This document shows, one piece after another, positions 43,715-54,876 of a stretch of 64,000 bases of DNA. Location: assembly GCA_021234155.1 (NCBI GenBank), contig JAJEKV010000024.1:11070913-11134912 (forward strand), read 5' to 3'. A program made the position numbers and the translations under genes. This DNA comes from Isoetes taiwanensis (Eukaryota > Streptophyta > Lycopodiopsida > Isoetales > Isoetaceae). Under the pieces are notes generated by a model. It ran no database searches. It had not been told where the DNA came from and worked only from the letters and a program-made list of their open reading frames with translations. The first letter of the stretch is position 1, and the number at the start of each line of letters is the position of its first letter.

Positions 43715-46700
43715 TCAGATCCCCTGACCTGTAATGGATGCTCTAGCAGTAGAGATCTGCAAAATGTAGGACGCAAGACGTGCAACCATGGGCGAGGCTA
43801 ACAACTGATGCAGCGGGATCTCAGCGCATCTAAGATCACCAAATACCGCCCGAATGTGTGAATATGTCGGGCACTCTTGCAGTGCGTGGTGCTCATCCTC
43901 CACTACTCCCAAAAGGCAACATTGACAAATTCTTTCATGGCGGGGGACCCTTTGGGCTGTGTCCGTACTCCAACGGTCCGTCTCAATTCTAAGGTGATGG
44001 GACCCAGTTCGGACAGAGGCAAGGGCTCTCCGTTTTTCCATGGAGATATGTGCTTTCAAGTACGGATGTGGGCCATGCACCAGTGCTGGATTAACCTGCG
44101 TGTGATAATGCGCTGTTTTAGGCTTCGCAAGAGTAGCTGCACTCCATAGAGTGTTAGCAAAGCATTCATTTAAGTGTACTTCCTGTCCGTCAGGCTCAGG
44201 TATAGCAAGAATATGCTGGTAGTCTATAGACCACCTGGCAAACCACCCCATACAGTGCTCCCCCCAGACTCTCTTCAGCCGTTGCAGCCCTTGTGCCAAC
44301 AGTAAAGCCTTAGGGGGAAGACGTTGTTCATCCATGCCACTGACCTTATGGAAGTACGCAAGATGCCTACGCATAGCAGAATGCTGCAAGGGCCAAAAAC
44401 CAGTCTCATAGAGCAAAATCGGGTAGGGGACCGTGTCCTTGACACGCATGCTGTATGTCAAAAAATCCTTTTGCACCCTTTCCAGCTTATCCCATGTGTT
44501 GCTACTGACTGCCGGACCCCAGATCTCTACCCCATATAACAAGACTGGCTCAACAAGTGCCCTGAACAAGTGTGCGCGGCGAGCCCAATCACAGAGGTCC
44601 ATCCGATAGCAGCTATTCTGCATAGCATACAGGGCCTTCCATCCTGCACTAACCCTTCTATCCACACAGTCATCCCACAGCATATTAGACGAGAAATCCA
44701 CACCCAGATACTTGAAGGTCTTTACGACCTCGACCGGCTGCCCCCTGTAGTAGAGGTCCGGGACATCATGCTGTGAGGAGAGAGTTGCCAGGAGCTTAGT
44801 TTTCTGCAAATTCACTGTCATTGTTGTATTATCACATAAGCCACTAAGAGCATCCAAATGCTGCTGCATACTCCTAGGCGTGTGGGACAACAAGCTCACG
44901 TCATCTGCATATAATAGCTGTCTGGTATGATATGGTCCGGGTAATTGCGGACCACCACCACCATATTCCTGCATCCAGATCTCCAATTGGTCAATGTAGA
45001 GCCCAAAGAGCGTCGGGGATAATGGACATCCCTGTTTAACGCCTATGGTGCTGGTAACTTGCTGGTCGGAGGCAGGTAATGCCGCATATATGCCATCATA
45101 GAGTCTGTAAATGGCATTTTGTAAATCCTGTGGGACATGCAACTCTTGCAAACGCTGCCATAGCAGATCCAGTGTAGAACCGTACTTCCGTACGTACAGA
45201 AGTACTTAACGTTTTTTACGTACAGTACATCATAAAGTACTTCAAGATTTTTAACGTACCTAAAAATTTTTCGGTACGTTAAAAGTTCAGAGGTACGGTA
45301 CGTACCGTACCTTAAAAAAATGTACGGTACCTTAAAAACCTCAAAAAAACCTCAAAAAAACGTAAAGTACCTCAAAAAAACGTACCGTACCTCTGAAAAA
45401 AACGTACCGTACTTCAAAAAAAAATTTCAAAAAAAAAAAAAATTTTGCACAAAACCATAAAGTACGTACGGTACGTCCTGTACGGTACGGTAAGTACCCA
45501 AAAGGTACCGTACGTGTACGGAATCTACACTGAGCAGATCGCGCGGGACCGTATCATATGCTGTCTTGAAATCTACAAAACAACAATACAGGTCCTGTCG
45601 GGCATTGCGGCTAGCTTCCATGAGAATCCTGAGCGTAAACAGGTGGTCACTGGTAGAGTACCCAGGGCGGAACCCTGCCTGGCCAACTGCACGCACCCCC
45701 GCTTCCTCTGCCCATCGAGTCAGCCTCTTTTCCACAATGCCTGCCAGGAGTTTTGCAAACAAGGGGCTCACCATGATCATGCGATAGTTCGCTGGATCCT
45801 CCTTACTACCCGATCTTATGGATGGGGGTGACCTTACTAACCATCCACTCCTGCGGCAGTCCCTCCCTTAGGGCCTGGTTTATGATGCCGGTTAGGGGCC
45901 CAATCAAATCCGGCCCACCCCACTTTAGCAACTCAGCTTGAAGGCTCTGCAGATCCTTGGCCTTTCCATTTGCCAAGTGTCTAAGGCCCTGTCGAACGTC
46001 CTCATCAGCAAACTGCAAGATGTCCCCTGTCTGCTCTGGCACTCCCACATTCACTCCCGGGGGGGTATACAATGCCTTCAGACGATGCATCCACTGGTCT
46101 ATAGTAATATGACCAAGCGGTTGGGGGCGCTTATACAACACCCAACGCCAAAAAGATTTGGGTTCCATCATTAGCAAGTCAAACAGATGTTGCTGGTGCT
46201 CCGCAATATACCTACGCTTCCTGGCTTTCACAAAGGCCTTATAGTCATGAATAGCCTGTGGCCTCAACTGAGGGTCTATTACAAGGCGCAGCTGAGCCCT
46301 TCAAGGCTTTGCAATCAGTGTCAAACCAGGGATTCTGCGGGAACTGCGTGGCTTGCTTGCGTTGGAAGTCCCTTGCTTTAAAACATATACTAGCAGCCTT
46401 GAGTAAGGCATTCACCAGCCATTCACACTTATCATGTAAGGTGTAAAGAGCATCAATGCCCTGAAGCTCATGAGCTAGCACTGCGGCATATTCTTTCTGC
46501 CTTCGATAATTGGGTGTGTATCTCAGCCCCGGATGGTTTCTGTCATGTGACTGCTCCATTGAGTGTTCCCATTCCAATGTGACATAAAGTGGGTAGTGGT
46601 CTGACAGAGTCTCCTCATGTGTACCAATGGTAAAATGACTGATCATATCAAGTCCCATCGCCGGAGCAAGGAGATAGTCCACTACGCTAGCCCCACCATC

Positions 46701-46803
46701 ATGTCTATCACTCCTGCAAGTGAAGGTTCCTGATTGTGGCCATCTGCCCATACCATTGCAAAGTACCAGATCAAAGACCTGACAGAGCTGTACCAGCTCC
46801 CTA
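43715..46803 (-). pseudogene. LINE ORF2 (endonuclease-reverse transcriptase), disrupted
   Basis: The protein makes target-primed DNA copies of its own RNA. The C-terminal part (43715-45151) holds the YADD catalytic box, the thumb region and a cysteine/histidine-rich end (RICQCCLLGVVEDEHHAL, about residue 415). The N-terminal third of the endonuclease is missing. Removing the 45170-45532 insertion plus one target-site copy rejoins TVPRDLL with WQRLQELHVP in the same frame. The element was therefore intact here when the MITE landed. Confidence 0.85.
45170..45532. mobile_element. GTAC-rich hAT-like MITE, 363 bp
   Basis: Terminal inverted repeats CAGTGTAGA / TCTACACTG, with further partial symmetry (ccgtac/gtacgg), are flanked by an 8-bp target-site duplication AGCAGATC (45162-45169 and 45533-45540). 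The 8-bp duplication and CA..TG ends fit the hAT superfamily. The interior is non-coding and consists mostly of GTAC tetramers, often as overlapping or spaced GTACGTAC and GGTACC-like words, separated by A/T runs. I count about 29 GTAC. Confidence 0.9.
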
Positions 46804-46844
46804 CCAAACTTTATTGGCTCCCAAATCGGGGATGCGGTTTTGGT

Positions 46845-47030
46845 GGAATCGGGGCTCGGCTACCACGTGGAATCGGGGCCCCGATTCTATTTGTCTGCGT
46901 GGCAATGGGTGGAATCGGGGCCCCGATTCCACTTGCCTACCTGGCAATGGGTGGAATCGGGGCCCCGATTCCACCTGCCTGCATGGCAATGGTGGAATCG
47001 GGGGTGGCATCGGGGCCCTGATTCCAGGTC
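46845..47030. repeat. 42-bp minisatellite with 22-bp palindrome per unit
   Basis: Units start at 46869, 46911, 46953 and 46994, with a partial one at 46845. Most carry ggaatcggggccccgattcc, a perfect palindrome that extends to 22 bp in the central unit. The period is a multiple of three, so frames stay open on both strands. No gene is inferred. It abuts the truncated end of the LINE. Confidence 0.9.
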
Positions 47031-47163
47031 CTGCCCCCGCATCCACGAATCGGGTGCCAATGATAGCACCGAATTGTTTGCCTTGCAAAAAAAAATCCAT
47101 AAATACCAATTTTTCCCAATATGTGGTTTGCAACCCATTGCAAACTCGATGCTTGTGTCCTTG

Positions 47164-47613
47164 AGGCCAAGATTATGGAAATAAATCCTTCATGCAAGAA
47201 ATAATAGCTTTCCAATCAACAAAACAACGAGTTTAATTGACAACAGATGGACACACAATAATTTCATAATCATCATAATATATAAGATATAATAGTCTAT
47301 TAGTATGTTAGAGGTAGACATGAAGTAAGTTAATTAAAATAAATTAAATTCCTAAGAAGATAAATGATGTCAATGCATAACATGAGATGATGAGGCCAAG
47401 ATTATGGAAATGTGTTCTTCATGCAAGAAATAATAGCTTTCCAATCAACAAAGCAACGAGTTTAATTGACAACAGATGGACACACAAATTCATAATCATA
47501 TAATATAAGATAATAGTCTATTAGTATGTTAGAGGTAGACATGAAGTAAGTTAATTAAAATAAATTAAATTCCAAAAAAGATAAATGCTATCAATGCATA
47601 ACATGAGATGATG
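47164..47613. repeat. Tandem duplication of a 225-bp AT-rich unit
   Basis: Two copies (about 47164-47391 and 47392-47613) share long identical stretches such as 'catgcaagaaataatagctt' and 'gttagaggtagacatgaagt'. A short third partial copy of 'tctattagca' follows. Non-coding. Confidence 0.9.
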
Positions 47614-47756
47614 GTCTATTAGCAACTGAAGTGAGAAACTAGATTAAGGTAAATTTCCCATAAGAGAGATGCTACCAGTGCCGCAGCATCTCATGCAATG
47701 TATCCATCTTTAGATAAGATAGATGCTTTTGAACACTGCATACAATAATAACAAGT

Positions 47757-48998
47757 TCAACTTGTTGAAAGACTGCTGCTGAGCTCACTCAAAGCTGAAA
47801 CAAAGAGCCTTTTGTGCTTAGTGGAGTAGGAGATGCGGGCGTCGGAGGCAGGATAGATCCAACACTGCCATGTACCAGTTGGTTGATGGTAAGCACATAT
47901 CTTTGAACGCAGTTGTCCGTGCCTGCTCAACAGATGTAGGAACAAAAAATCACACCCATGTATCACCTCAATGGGAAGCTCAATGAAAAGCCTGGGACTC
48001 TGTAAGAAAGACAACAGCGTGAGCTTATATGTTTCCTTCTCTTCCTCAGCAAGCCACACCCTTGTAGCTCCCCTTTGTGTTTCAACCAACAGGAGTTTTT
48101 TCTTGTGCTTTGACAAGGTCCCTTCTTGTGCTTTTTCTTGTTCCCTTCTTGTTGCAGGATATGTTTTTATGGACCAAGAGTCAGAAGCAATATCATATCT
48201 AAATATCCGAGCTTGATCTTTTGTAGGCCATACATATGTAAAATAAATAGAGTCTCCAATGAAGGGTGCATTACCACCTATACAATAATTTACCGGCTTG
48301 CTTCTCTTCCATGTGCCAGAAGTAGAGTGATAGACTGCTACTACAATATCTCTTTTTAACGAGTTGCTGAGAAGTAGGACAATAACATAGCTGCTGCTTG
48401 ACTTATTCAACTTAAAATACGTACCTTGCACTTTTTCCGTGGAACCTATAATACCTTCAGAAACAGGCGGTAATACCTTCAAGGAGGCAGGAAACTTGAA
48501 TGGGTCAAAGACACACACCTTATATCCTCTTTTATTTCGCAGGCAGGTGCAGGTGCACAAAATACCATGAGAGCTGGCTATACCACGGACATCCAAATTG
48601 CCTAAGGATTTTCTCTTTAGCTCTCCAAACTTCTGCCATACAGCTTTTGAAGGGGGCAAATTTCCAGGTGTATTACAAAACAGGAGAGTCATGTCCGGTT
48701 GTACAGAGCACAATATTGAAGAAGGAGGTCGTCTTTTCCAGAAGGAGACAGAGTGGATAAGCTCATACCAAAACTTTGAAACAAGGGAAAATCGAGCAAG
48801 ATCGGCCATGTTATCCAAGTGCAAGAGGACTGTTTCCCAAATCTCCACCGGCAGAGAAGGTAAAAGTCGAGGCTTTTTGGACTTGCATTTCCTTAAGACC
48901 CCTTTTCTTCCATGAAATTTACCTTCCTTTTTCCAAGCACCACAGAATGGGCCCTTATGTTGCCAAAATAAATCGACGGAGGTCCCTCCTATGTGCAT
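47757..48998 (-). CDS. F-box protein with kelch/FBA-like C-terminal region
   Basis: An uninterrupted minus-strand frame encodes 413 residues from the first ATG (48998). The frame is open for 39 more codons upstream but without another ATG. Residues 44-89 form an F-box (LLPSLPVEIWETVLLHLDN, LARFSLVSKFWYELI), the Skp1-binding part of SCF ubiquitin ligases. The rest has beta-propeller-like strands with aromatic repeats (YHSTSGTWKRSKP, FRYDIASDSWSIKTYP, YHQPTGTWQCWIYP), as in F-box/kelch or FBA proteins that bind substrates. It appears intact and intronless. No target can be predicted. It is the best host-gene candidate of the window. Confidence 0.88.
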   Translation of the reverse strand: MHIGGTSVDLFWQHKGPFCGAWKKEGKFHGRKGVLRKCKSKKPRLLPSLPVEIWETVLLHLDNMADLARFSLVSKFWYELIHSVSFWKRRPPSSILCSVQPDMTLLFCNTPGNLPPSKAVWQKFGELKRKSLGNLDVRGIASSHGILCTCTCLRNKRGYKVCVFDPFKFPASLKVLPPVSEGIIGSTEKVQGTYFKLNKSSSSYVIVLLLSNSLKRDIVVAVYHSTSGTWKRSKPVNYCIGGNAPFIGDSIYFTYVWPTKDQARIFRYDIASDSWSIKTYPATRREQEKAQEGTLSKHKKKLLLVETQRGATRVWLAEEEKETYKLTLLSFLQSPRLFIELPIEVIHGCDFLFLHLLSRHGQLRSKICAYHQPTGTWQCWIYPASDARISYSTKHKRLFVSALSELSSSLSTS

Positions 48999-49115
48999 TG
49001 CGACCTCCGTCACAGCGGTGCTGGAACGATCAGTGACGAAAAAAACATTCCTGCTTTTAACCCTAACGGCAGAAAAGGTCGGCTGTCTATCCTTTCCTAA
49101 GAGGCCCTTTTTCAC

Positions 49116-50241
49116 GGTTGCATTTGAGGCACCGTGTCATTATATTGTGACCTATCGTAAAAAAATTACTTTTCCACGGCTTCAGAAGTTTCTTATATGT
49201 CTCATAAAATGTAGGAATTTCGACAAAACTAAGGTATTTGTTCATTGCTCTGTATTTGTTCATTATGGGTAATTGTTGGGTTTACGTATACAAGAATGGC
49301 TGTGTGGCTTGAATTCCGGCTGTTTGGTTCAGAAGCTATGGGACTGAATAATATTATGCAAGCTCTTTTTTGGTCTGTTGAATTAGAAACTGTTATTAGA
49401 AATTTTGTTATTTTTTACACTAAAATTCTGTTAATTTGGATTCATATTAGATTCATATTATATTATTATTATATGGATCTAATTTGTATTGTTGATTCAT
49501 GGCCTTTGGATTATAGAAGATTCTTTGGAATCTTCTAAATCCAAGGCCAATATCTTTTACCTTATAAAAACTCTTGCACAAGCCAATGGTGCAAAAAAAC
49601 CATTGATTAATACAAGAAAAAATAAAGAGGAATGAAGGCAGTCAATATGCGGCCTCCATAACCTATTCCTGCCGCATCAACCTTTCCTCTGTTAGAAGCA
49701 AGCAGCTTCCTGCACAAGGCCGCATCTAGGCTTTGGAATCGCTTTGCTAGAACCCTCCTATTTGAATCATTCCGCAGCAAACCGTGGCCTTAATTCTGCA
49801 TGCAGGACAGGCCAACAATGTCCCCTCCGCCATGAAAACGCCTGCCCTACTTTTCAAAATAAGCAGCAACAGCGATGCCCTCTCTACCTTGCGATGCACC
49901 AACAACGATACTCAACAGCGGCTCACCAACGTCGATGCACCCACAGCGGTCCATACACCAACATCACCGGATTCACACACCAACAGCACCTTGGCCTGCC
50001 TCACTGCCTGCCCTAAGTTACCCCAGCAAACCACCCAAGCATCTGTGCATGCCATTCCATGCGTCCACAGGGCACATGCCCTTCTAAACCCAGACCCCTC
50101 CCTCCGGCTGCTACTGCCACAACTGCCCGACCATGGTGCACTGGAATAGAAGGTTCCACGCCCCCTTTTTTCTGGACCACAATGGAACTCCTGTCCACAA
50201 GCACGTCAAATTAGCGCATTAAGCACCTCAATCACCGTATT
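49116..50241. other. Intergenic; diverged copy of the R repeat
   Basis: 'ggtctgttgaattagaaa' with flanking similarity at 49340-49398 is a diverged relative of the R repeat at 50242 and 53892. Open frames at 49744-50149 are low-complexity (C, A, P and T-rich) without motifs. Confidence 0.5.
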
Positions 50242-50377
50242 CATACAACTTCTCACAAAATACCAGGCCAAAATCTTAGGCCCAACCATTGCGTGAGATG
50301 CCTCACGCAATACAGGAATGATTATGCAGACTTTATGAAAGCTCTCCTTTGGTCCGTTGAATTAGAAAATGTAATGC
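50242..50377. repeat. R repeat, copy 1 (136 bp)
   Basis: Near-identical to 53892-54027. It contains the hairpin gcgtgag-atgc-ctcacgc. Confidence 0.9.
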
Positions 50378-51930
50378 CAGTCAAGAATTTGGTTTGACTG
50401 GCATACGTATCTGATTTCAACTGGATACAATTATTGCCAATCTAACATTACAAAGTGTAATATACATCTTACTTTATAAACTAGGATATTACTCCAATAC
50501 CTATATAAGCCCAGCTTATATATTGCGACCCATATGTTTTGCCCCAAGTCCCGCTTGAACATACTGGGTAATAAGATGTATCCACAACTCCAAGTTGTAT
50601 AGAGAGTTAATTCCTTCAGGAATATAACTCAAGTAACATTCTTGTTGTCAAACAAGAGGTATTCAGATTCTCTAATCAATCTTAGCAATTCAGTAAAGCT
50701 TTTTCTAGCTTGGGTATCCTCCTAGAGGTACCCCTTTAAAATCACTTCAACGGAACTATAATATTGCATGCTCTATATGATCTTATTCGAAGCCGCATAC
50801 TTCTTTGTTAGCCCGAGTTGCATCCTCTTAAGCCTTGCTTAAGACAACTCTTATTGTCTTTACTTGGATCGTCAAACTTGTAGTTTTTAAAGGGCGTGCA
50901 ATGTTCTAGGTGCTCTTCCCAGAAGAACCACTAACAAGTTGCCATGTAATCACTACCTTGTAGTTTCTACATGATAAGTTCTCGACCTTACCATGATACT
51001 ACAGCTTGTATATAGAGTTACACTCTAATGTCTAGATAATGTAGCTAGCATTTCCGACTATAGTACTTCAAACTATAGATTCTTAAGTAGATATTCATCC
51101 ATGAAGATTGGTTCCTTGACCCCGACAATCCCAGATTGTATATGTCAATTAACCTTATCTACAACCTTTGACACTTCTCAAAGAAATTTTCATACCTCAA
51201 TTCAATTGACCTTCTATTGCTAACTTCCCTTAATGCAACCAAGATTCCACTTGGTATTCATAGGGAAGCATATAAAAGGCAAAAACCTTTAAATTCCGTC
51301 AGAATTCCTTGCTAGAATTCGAGGACTTTATTTTCAACACTTCCCATGTGTTGTTATTCTAAAGGTTTTCTTTAACTCTATGGTCTAGATAATTGTAAAG
51401 AATATCTTACTGACCATGGATCATTAAGTAATTGCCCTCGATGTTACACACTAGTCCCTCTAGTGCTAACACAGCCAACACGTCATTCGATGCTTATTCT
51501 CAACTTCTAGTTTATGCTTATGCCACACTTGTGAGCCAACTAGTCATGATCCCAGATGACTTATTGTTCCTTTAAAAAAGACAATAATGCTTTTCGTGAA
51601 GCACAATTGCTCTAAGTTTCTTAAACATAAGGATGCTCTTCAAAAAAATCATCTCTGATATCAAAACTAGTCAAACTAAATTTAAAATCCAAAACTTAAT
51701 GAGTTTTATGTTTGAGCATACATGCTCCAAAATATGGCCCATTGCCAAGTGGCTCGTCTACCATCCACTACCAAGTCTTTGACTCTCCTCAACCCTTTCC
51801 AAGTGCCGAGGACAATCATCACTCCTGGAGTGGCCCTAAATCATGTGAACCCAGAACACATATTTCAACACCCAGTGTTGAATATAAAACTCCTGGAGAA
51901 CGACTTGGCCTCTTTCGACGTTTATAACAT
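50378..51930 (+). mobile_element. Probable 5' LTR region of a plus-strand LTR retrotransposon
   Basis: The region contains a TATA-like box (ctatataag, 50502) and ends '..tttataaca' at 51929, one base before a primer-binding site. No coding capacity is seen. The left boundary is not certain; R copy 1 may lie inside it. A matching 3' LTR is not visible in full, because a gypsy element interrupts the second R copy. Confidence 0.45.
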
Positions 51931-51942
51931 TGGTATCAGAGC
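51931..51942 (+). promoter_or_regulatory. Initiator-tRNA primer-binding site
   Basis: TGGTATCAGAGC is complementary to the 3' end of plant initiator methionine tRNA. It is the standard minus-strand priming site just inside the 5' LTR of many copia and gypsy elements. Confidence 0.8.
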
Positions 51943-53891
51943 GAATTTCGTTCTTCTCTATTGGCACTTAAGGAGGTTAATTGTGGGACGTTGAATAGGT
52001 AGCACCTCTTCTATACTTTTTTGTGTCTGTGTGTTTGTTACAGGTTTTAGTGGCAGCTCATAGAGCCAGGGGCTCTTGCACTGAGTCAGGGACTCCGGGA
52101 CAGTGGCTTGCAGTACTCGTCGTTCAGGGTTTTGGTGCCGCTTCAATCGTTGATAGCTCCCTCCTCGAGTGTCTATTTGGAGCGATTTTTTGTGCGTTTG
52201 CAAATTTGTGAAGTAAGCTTTTGAAAACAATCTCATAAGAAGTGTATCGCTCTGTTTCAGTCCCGGAATTGGAATTAAAGAACTGAGTTGACGTTGATAT
52301 GGATTGAGACCTTCATAGAACCAGCTTCATTGTCTAAAAATCGCCCCTTTGATCTGTAGGATGCCATTTCAAACATAGGAGTGAGTTGCAGGTGGCTTGG
52401 AGCAGCAAGGCCACGTTTCCAGAAGCCAAGGGCCTGGAAGTGTGATTTCTAACAGGCCTCGGTTTGCCTCAAAATTTGCATGCAATGTTCTTTGGGGGCC
52501 GTAATTGCTTGACACAAAATTGCGGGCTGATTGGTGGAGTCTCAGGAGAGCTCCATGAGCACAAAGCTGGCTGCCGAGATTGGGCAATTCCGTTTGAAGC
52601 TTTCGTGCCTTAGGGAATATAGTGCACCCGATATCAGCCAATTTAATGTTTAATCTTAATTCCTTACCTAAGTTTATATATTATGAACATAGTGCACCTT
52701 GCACCTTGGCAGCGGTGCAAATTGGGAAATAAGGCATTCCTATGGGGGCATTTCGACTAGTTGTTTTCTTGCAGTACAAGGTACTGCGCTACCATGAACC
52801 CCCTGGGTTCCCCCACTCCTCGAGTCCCTTGGACTATCCACGCCAAACTCGTGTTGATCCCTTAGATCAATATTGAAACATAGTGCAGTGTCCAATCGTT
52901 CCCAGAACGATTCTACTTGGTGTCCCTCCCTTGAGATCTATGATCTCTTATATAGGATATTAACACTAGTGGCATGCCGCCACGTATATGCATGCATTAG
53001 TGCCAATTGCCCCTTAAACTTATAATCCTTAGGTTTAATGGTCCTATATGACCTAGGGATCTTACATATACGTAACATATGTTATATGACCTAGGGTTCG
53101 TAACACCATAAATGATATCATGTGAACCTGCAAGGTGCAATTGCCGCAATCAATCACTTGATGTTGAGAAATGGTTGATGTCCATGGCCTTAAAGGAGAA
53201 AAAGAAATGGATTAAGAAAAAGCTTGTGCATTACTTGACCCCTAGAGGTATCATGAACATCCATAAAGATGGTGAATGTGAAGAAGGAGATGGTTGGGTT
53301 GGATGGTCTTTATAGGAATGACATGTTAAAGATGTATGTAATTCACAATATTGACAAATTTGAGGTTCGGATCATATAGAAACTGCACGAGGACCTTCCA
53401 ACCAGCATCACATGTAGATGCAATAACATCAAGATAGTATCTTCCATCATAAGAAAGGCATTATCTTTAAACATTGGTTATGACTCCAATCCAGAGGATG
53501 CCTTGTTGAGGTTTAGTAAGGATAGAGCTATATGCATGAACTCTAAAATGAGAATAGGTGTTAGTTTATGTAATTTTCAATGAATGTTTGTTTCTTGCAA
53601 TCTAACGACGGATTTTATTCTAAAAGCACTACCTTTCCACTCTAATTGCATTTGATGACTATTGCAATGGGATGCCAATATCTTGGATTATTACAAATAG
53701 ACAAAAGAACGAAACAATATCTCGATGGCTTAAAGCACTCAAAGAGTAAGTACTAGTTAAAAACCTTCGTGCTTTCTCACTGGTGATTGTGACGTTTAAA
53801 TTAATGCAATTAAAAGGATAATACATAAACCCTAATACACCTCAATAGTTGGTGTTCTCCTATATGCTAGGGTTACTCAGATGTTCGTCTG
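51943..53891 (+). other. Internal region of the LTR element, no gag-pol recognised
   Basis: I find no zinc knuckle, protease or reverse transcriptase motif. A 67-codon plus-strand frame (53112-53315; KWLMSMALKEKKKWIKKKL) is lysine-rich but unassigned. If this is the element interior, it is non-autonomous or decayed. Confidence 0.4.
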
Positions 53892-54027
53892 CATACGACT
53901 TCTCACAAAATACCAGGCCAAAATCTTAGGCCCAACCATTGCGTGAGATGCCTCACGCAATACAGGAATGATTATGCAGGCTTTATGAAAGCTCTCCTTT
54001 GGTCTGTTGAATTAGAAAATGTAATGC
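53892..54027. repeat. R repeat, copy 2, interrupted by the gypsy insertion
   Basis: Matches 50242-50377 up to 'gtaatgc', where the TGTAACAGG terminus of the gypsy LTR begins. The last five bases, aatgc (54023-54027), should be the target-site duplication. Confidence 0.85.
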
Positions 54028-54439
54028 TGTAACAGGACTCACGAAATGCAATTCTCGAAACCTGCGTTGCAGATGACATTCATAGGCATTAAGACGGACA
54101 TGGTTTGCAGGTCCGAGTGAAAGACAATTATGCGCCAATGTTCAGAGAGCGTAACCTCCTTTAAACCTTCATGTGACTAAACCCAAACGGTAAAAATATT
54201 GCCACATAAGGGGCAACACACAGCAGGTCTTTCTCAGCTAGTACTGTGCCATAGTAACTCCCCCATGGCCTTGCGAAACCAAACGATTCACAAGAGGTGC
54301 TCCTACGCACCGGGTCCTGATCTGCATCTTGCGGACTGCAACTTCAAACAACCTAATGCAAGCGTATGAAATGCCCAAAAGAGTTATGAAATGTGACCAT
54401 GCCCAAGATAGTAAAAATGTTGCCACCTAAGTGGCAACA
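54028..54439 (-). repeat. 3' LTR of the minus-strand Ty3/gypsy element
   Basis: Bounded by TGTAACAGG at the left and GGCAACA at the right, giving TGT..ACA ends. It sits just after the pol stop codon (54490) in element orientation. The right edge is an estimate because no clear polypurine tract is seen. Confidence 0.55.
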
Positions 54440-54490
54440 TTTGATGCCCAAAACATAAAACGGGCTGGTCCCCTCAGCCCGTCATAGCTT

Positions 54491-54623
54491 TAAATCCAAT
54501 ATTTCTTCAGATGTTGTATGTTGATGGGATTTGGTAATTCCTGTAGATGGAGATCCTGCAAAAGATAAGAGTTAGTGCCAGCACGTTTTTTGATAAAATA
54601 TGGGCCTTTCCAAAGGTTTGCAA
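54491..54623 (-). pseudogene. Gypsy integrase C-terminal remainder, beyond the LINE
   Basis: The minus strand reads WKGPYFIKKRAGTNSYLL, QDLHLQELPNPIN and HLKKYWI-stop. This is the usual chromo-like end of gypsy pol ('W.GPY.I......Y.L.D..G'). It continues exactly where the upstream part is cut, and shares the 14-bp duplicated target aggtttgcaatttt (54614-54627 and 61144-61157). Confidence 0.88.
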
Positions 54624-54876
54624 TTTTTTTTTTTTTTTTTTTTTTTAAGACAAGGCAGTTTATATTCATTAGAATACGAAGTACAAGGATACAGGGCACA
54701 TTATGTAACCCTTACAAAATAGCATATTCTCCTGGATGTACCAGAGATATACCTTTAAAGCAAAAAGTGCAGCAGTAATATAATAGATAAAACAGAAAAT
54801 TTCAGGCTATATGTAGTAAAAGTTAAGAGTTTCTGAACCAAGTTTCAATGTTACTGAATCTGCTTCAGAATCTGAT

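Larger units (their letters stand above)
43519..46803 (-). mobile_element. 5'-truncated LINE, tetranucleotide tail, split by a MITE
   Basis: On the minus strand the element begins inside the endonuclease domain (GRWPQSGTFTC, VVDYLLAPAMG, TLSDHYPLYVTLEW; 46800-46550). It continues through reverse transcriptase (GQAGFRPGYSTSDHLFTL, CCFVDFKTAYDTVPRDLL, VKQGCPLSPTLFGLYIDQLE, LLYADDVSLL) to a stop at 43715. A one-base frameshift lies near 45810 and a 363-bp insertion at 45170-45532. The 3' UTR ends in a (TTCC)n tract (plus strand ggaagg repeats, 43519-43541) instead of poly-A. The truncated 5' end is typical of incomplete reverse transcription. Confidence 0.88.

Noticed and set aside
46734-47215. 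Five overlapping open frames of 80-140 codons on both strands
   Set aside because: They coincide with the 42-bp minisatellite, whose period is a multiple of three, so open frames are expected by chance.
48999-49115. Extending the F-box protein 39 residues upstream
   Set aside because: The upstream frame is open but starts with GTG; the first ATG is at 48998 and the F-box lies downstream of it.
49744-50204. 90-120 codon frames rich in H, T, P and C
   Set aside because: Low-complexity composition, overlapping alternatives on both strands and no motif.
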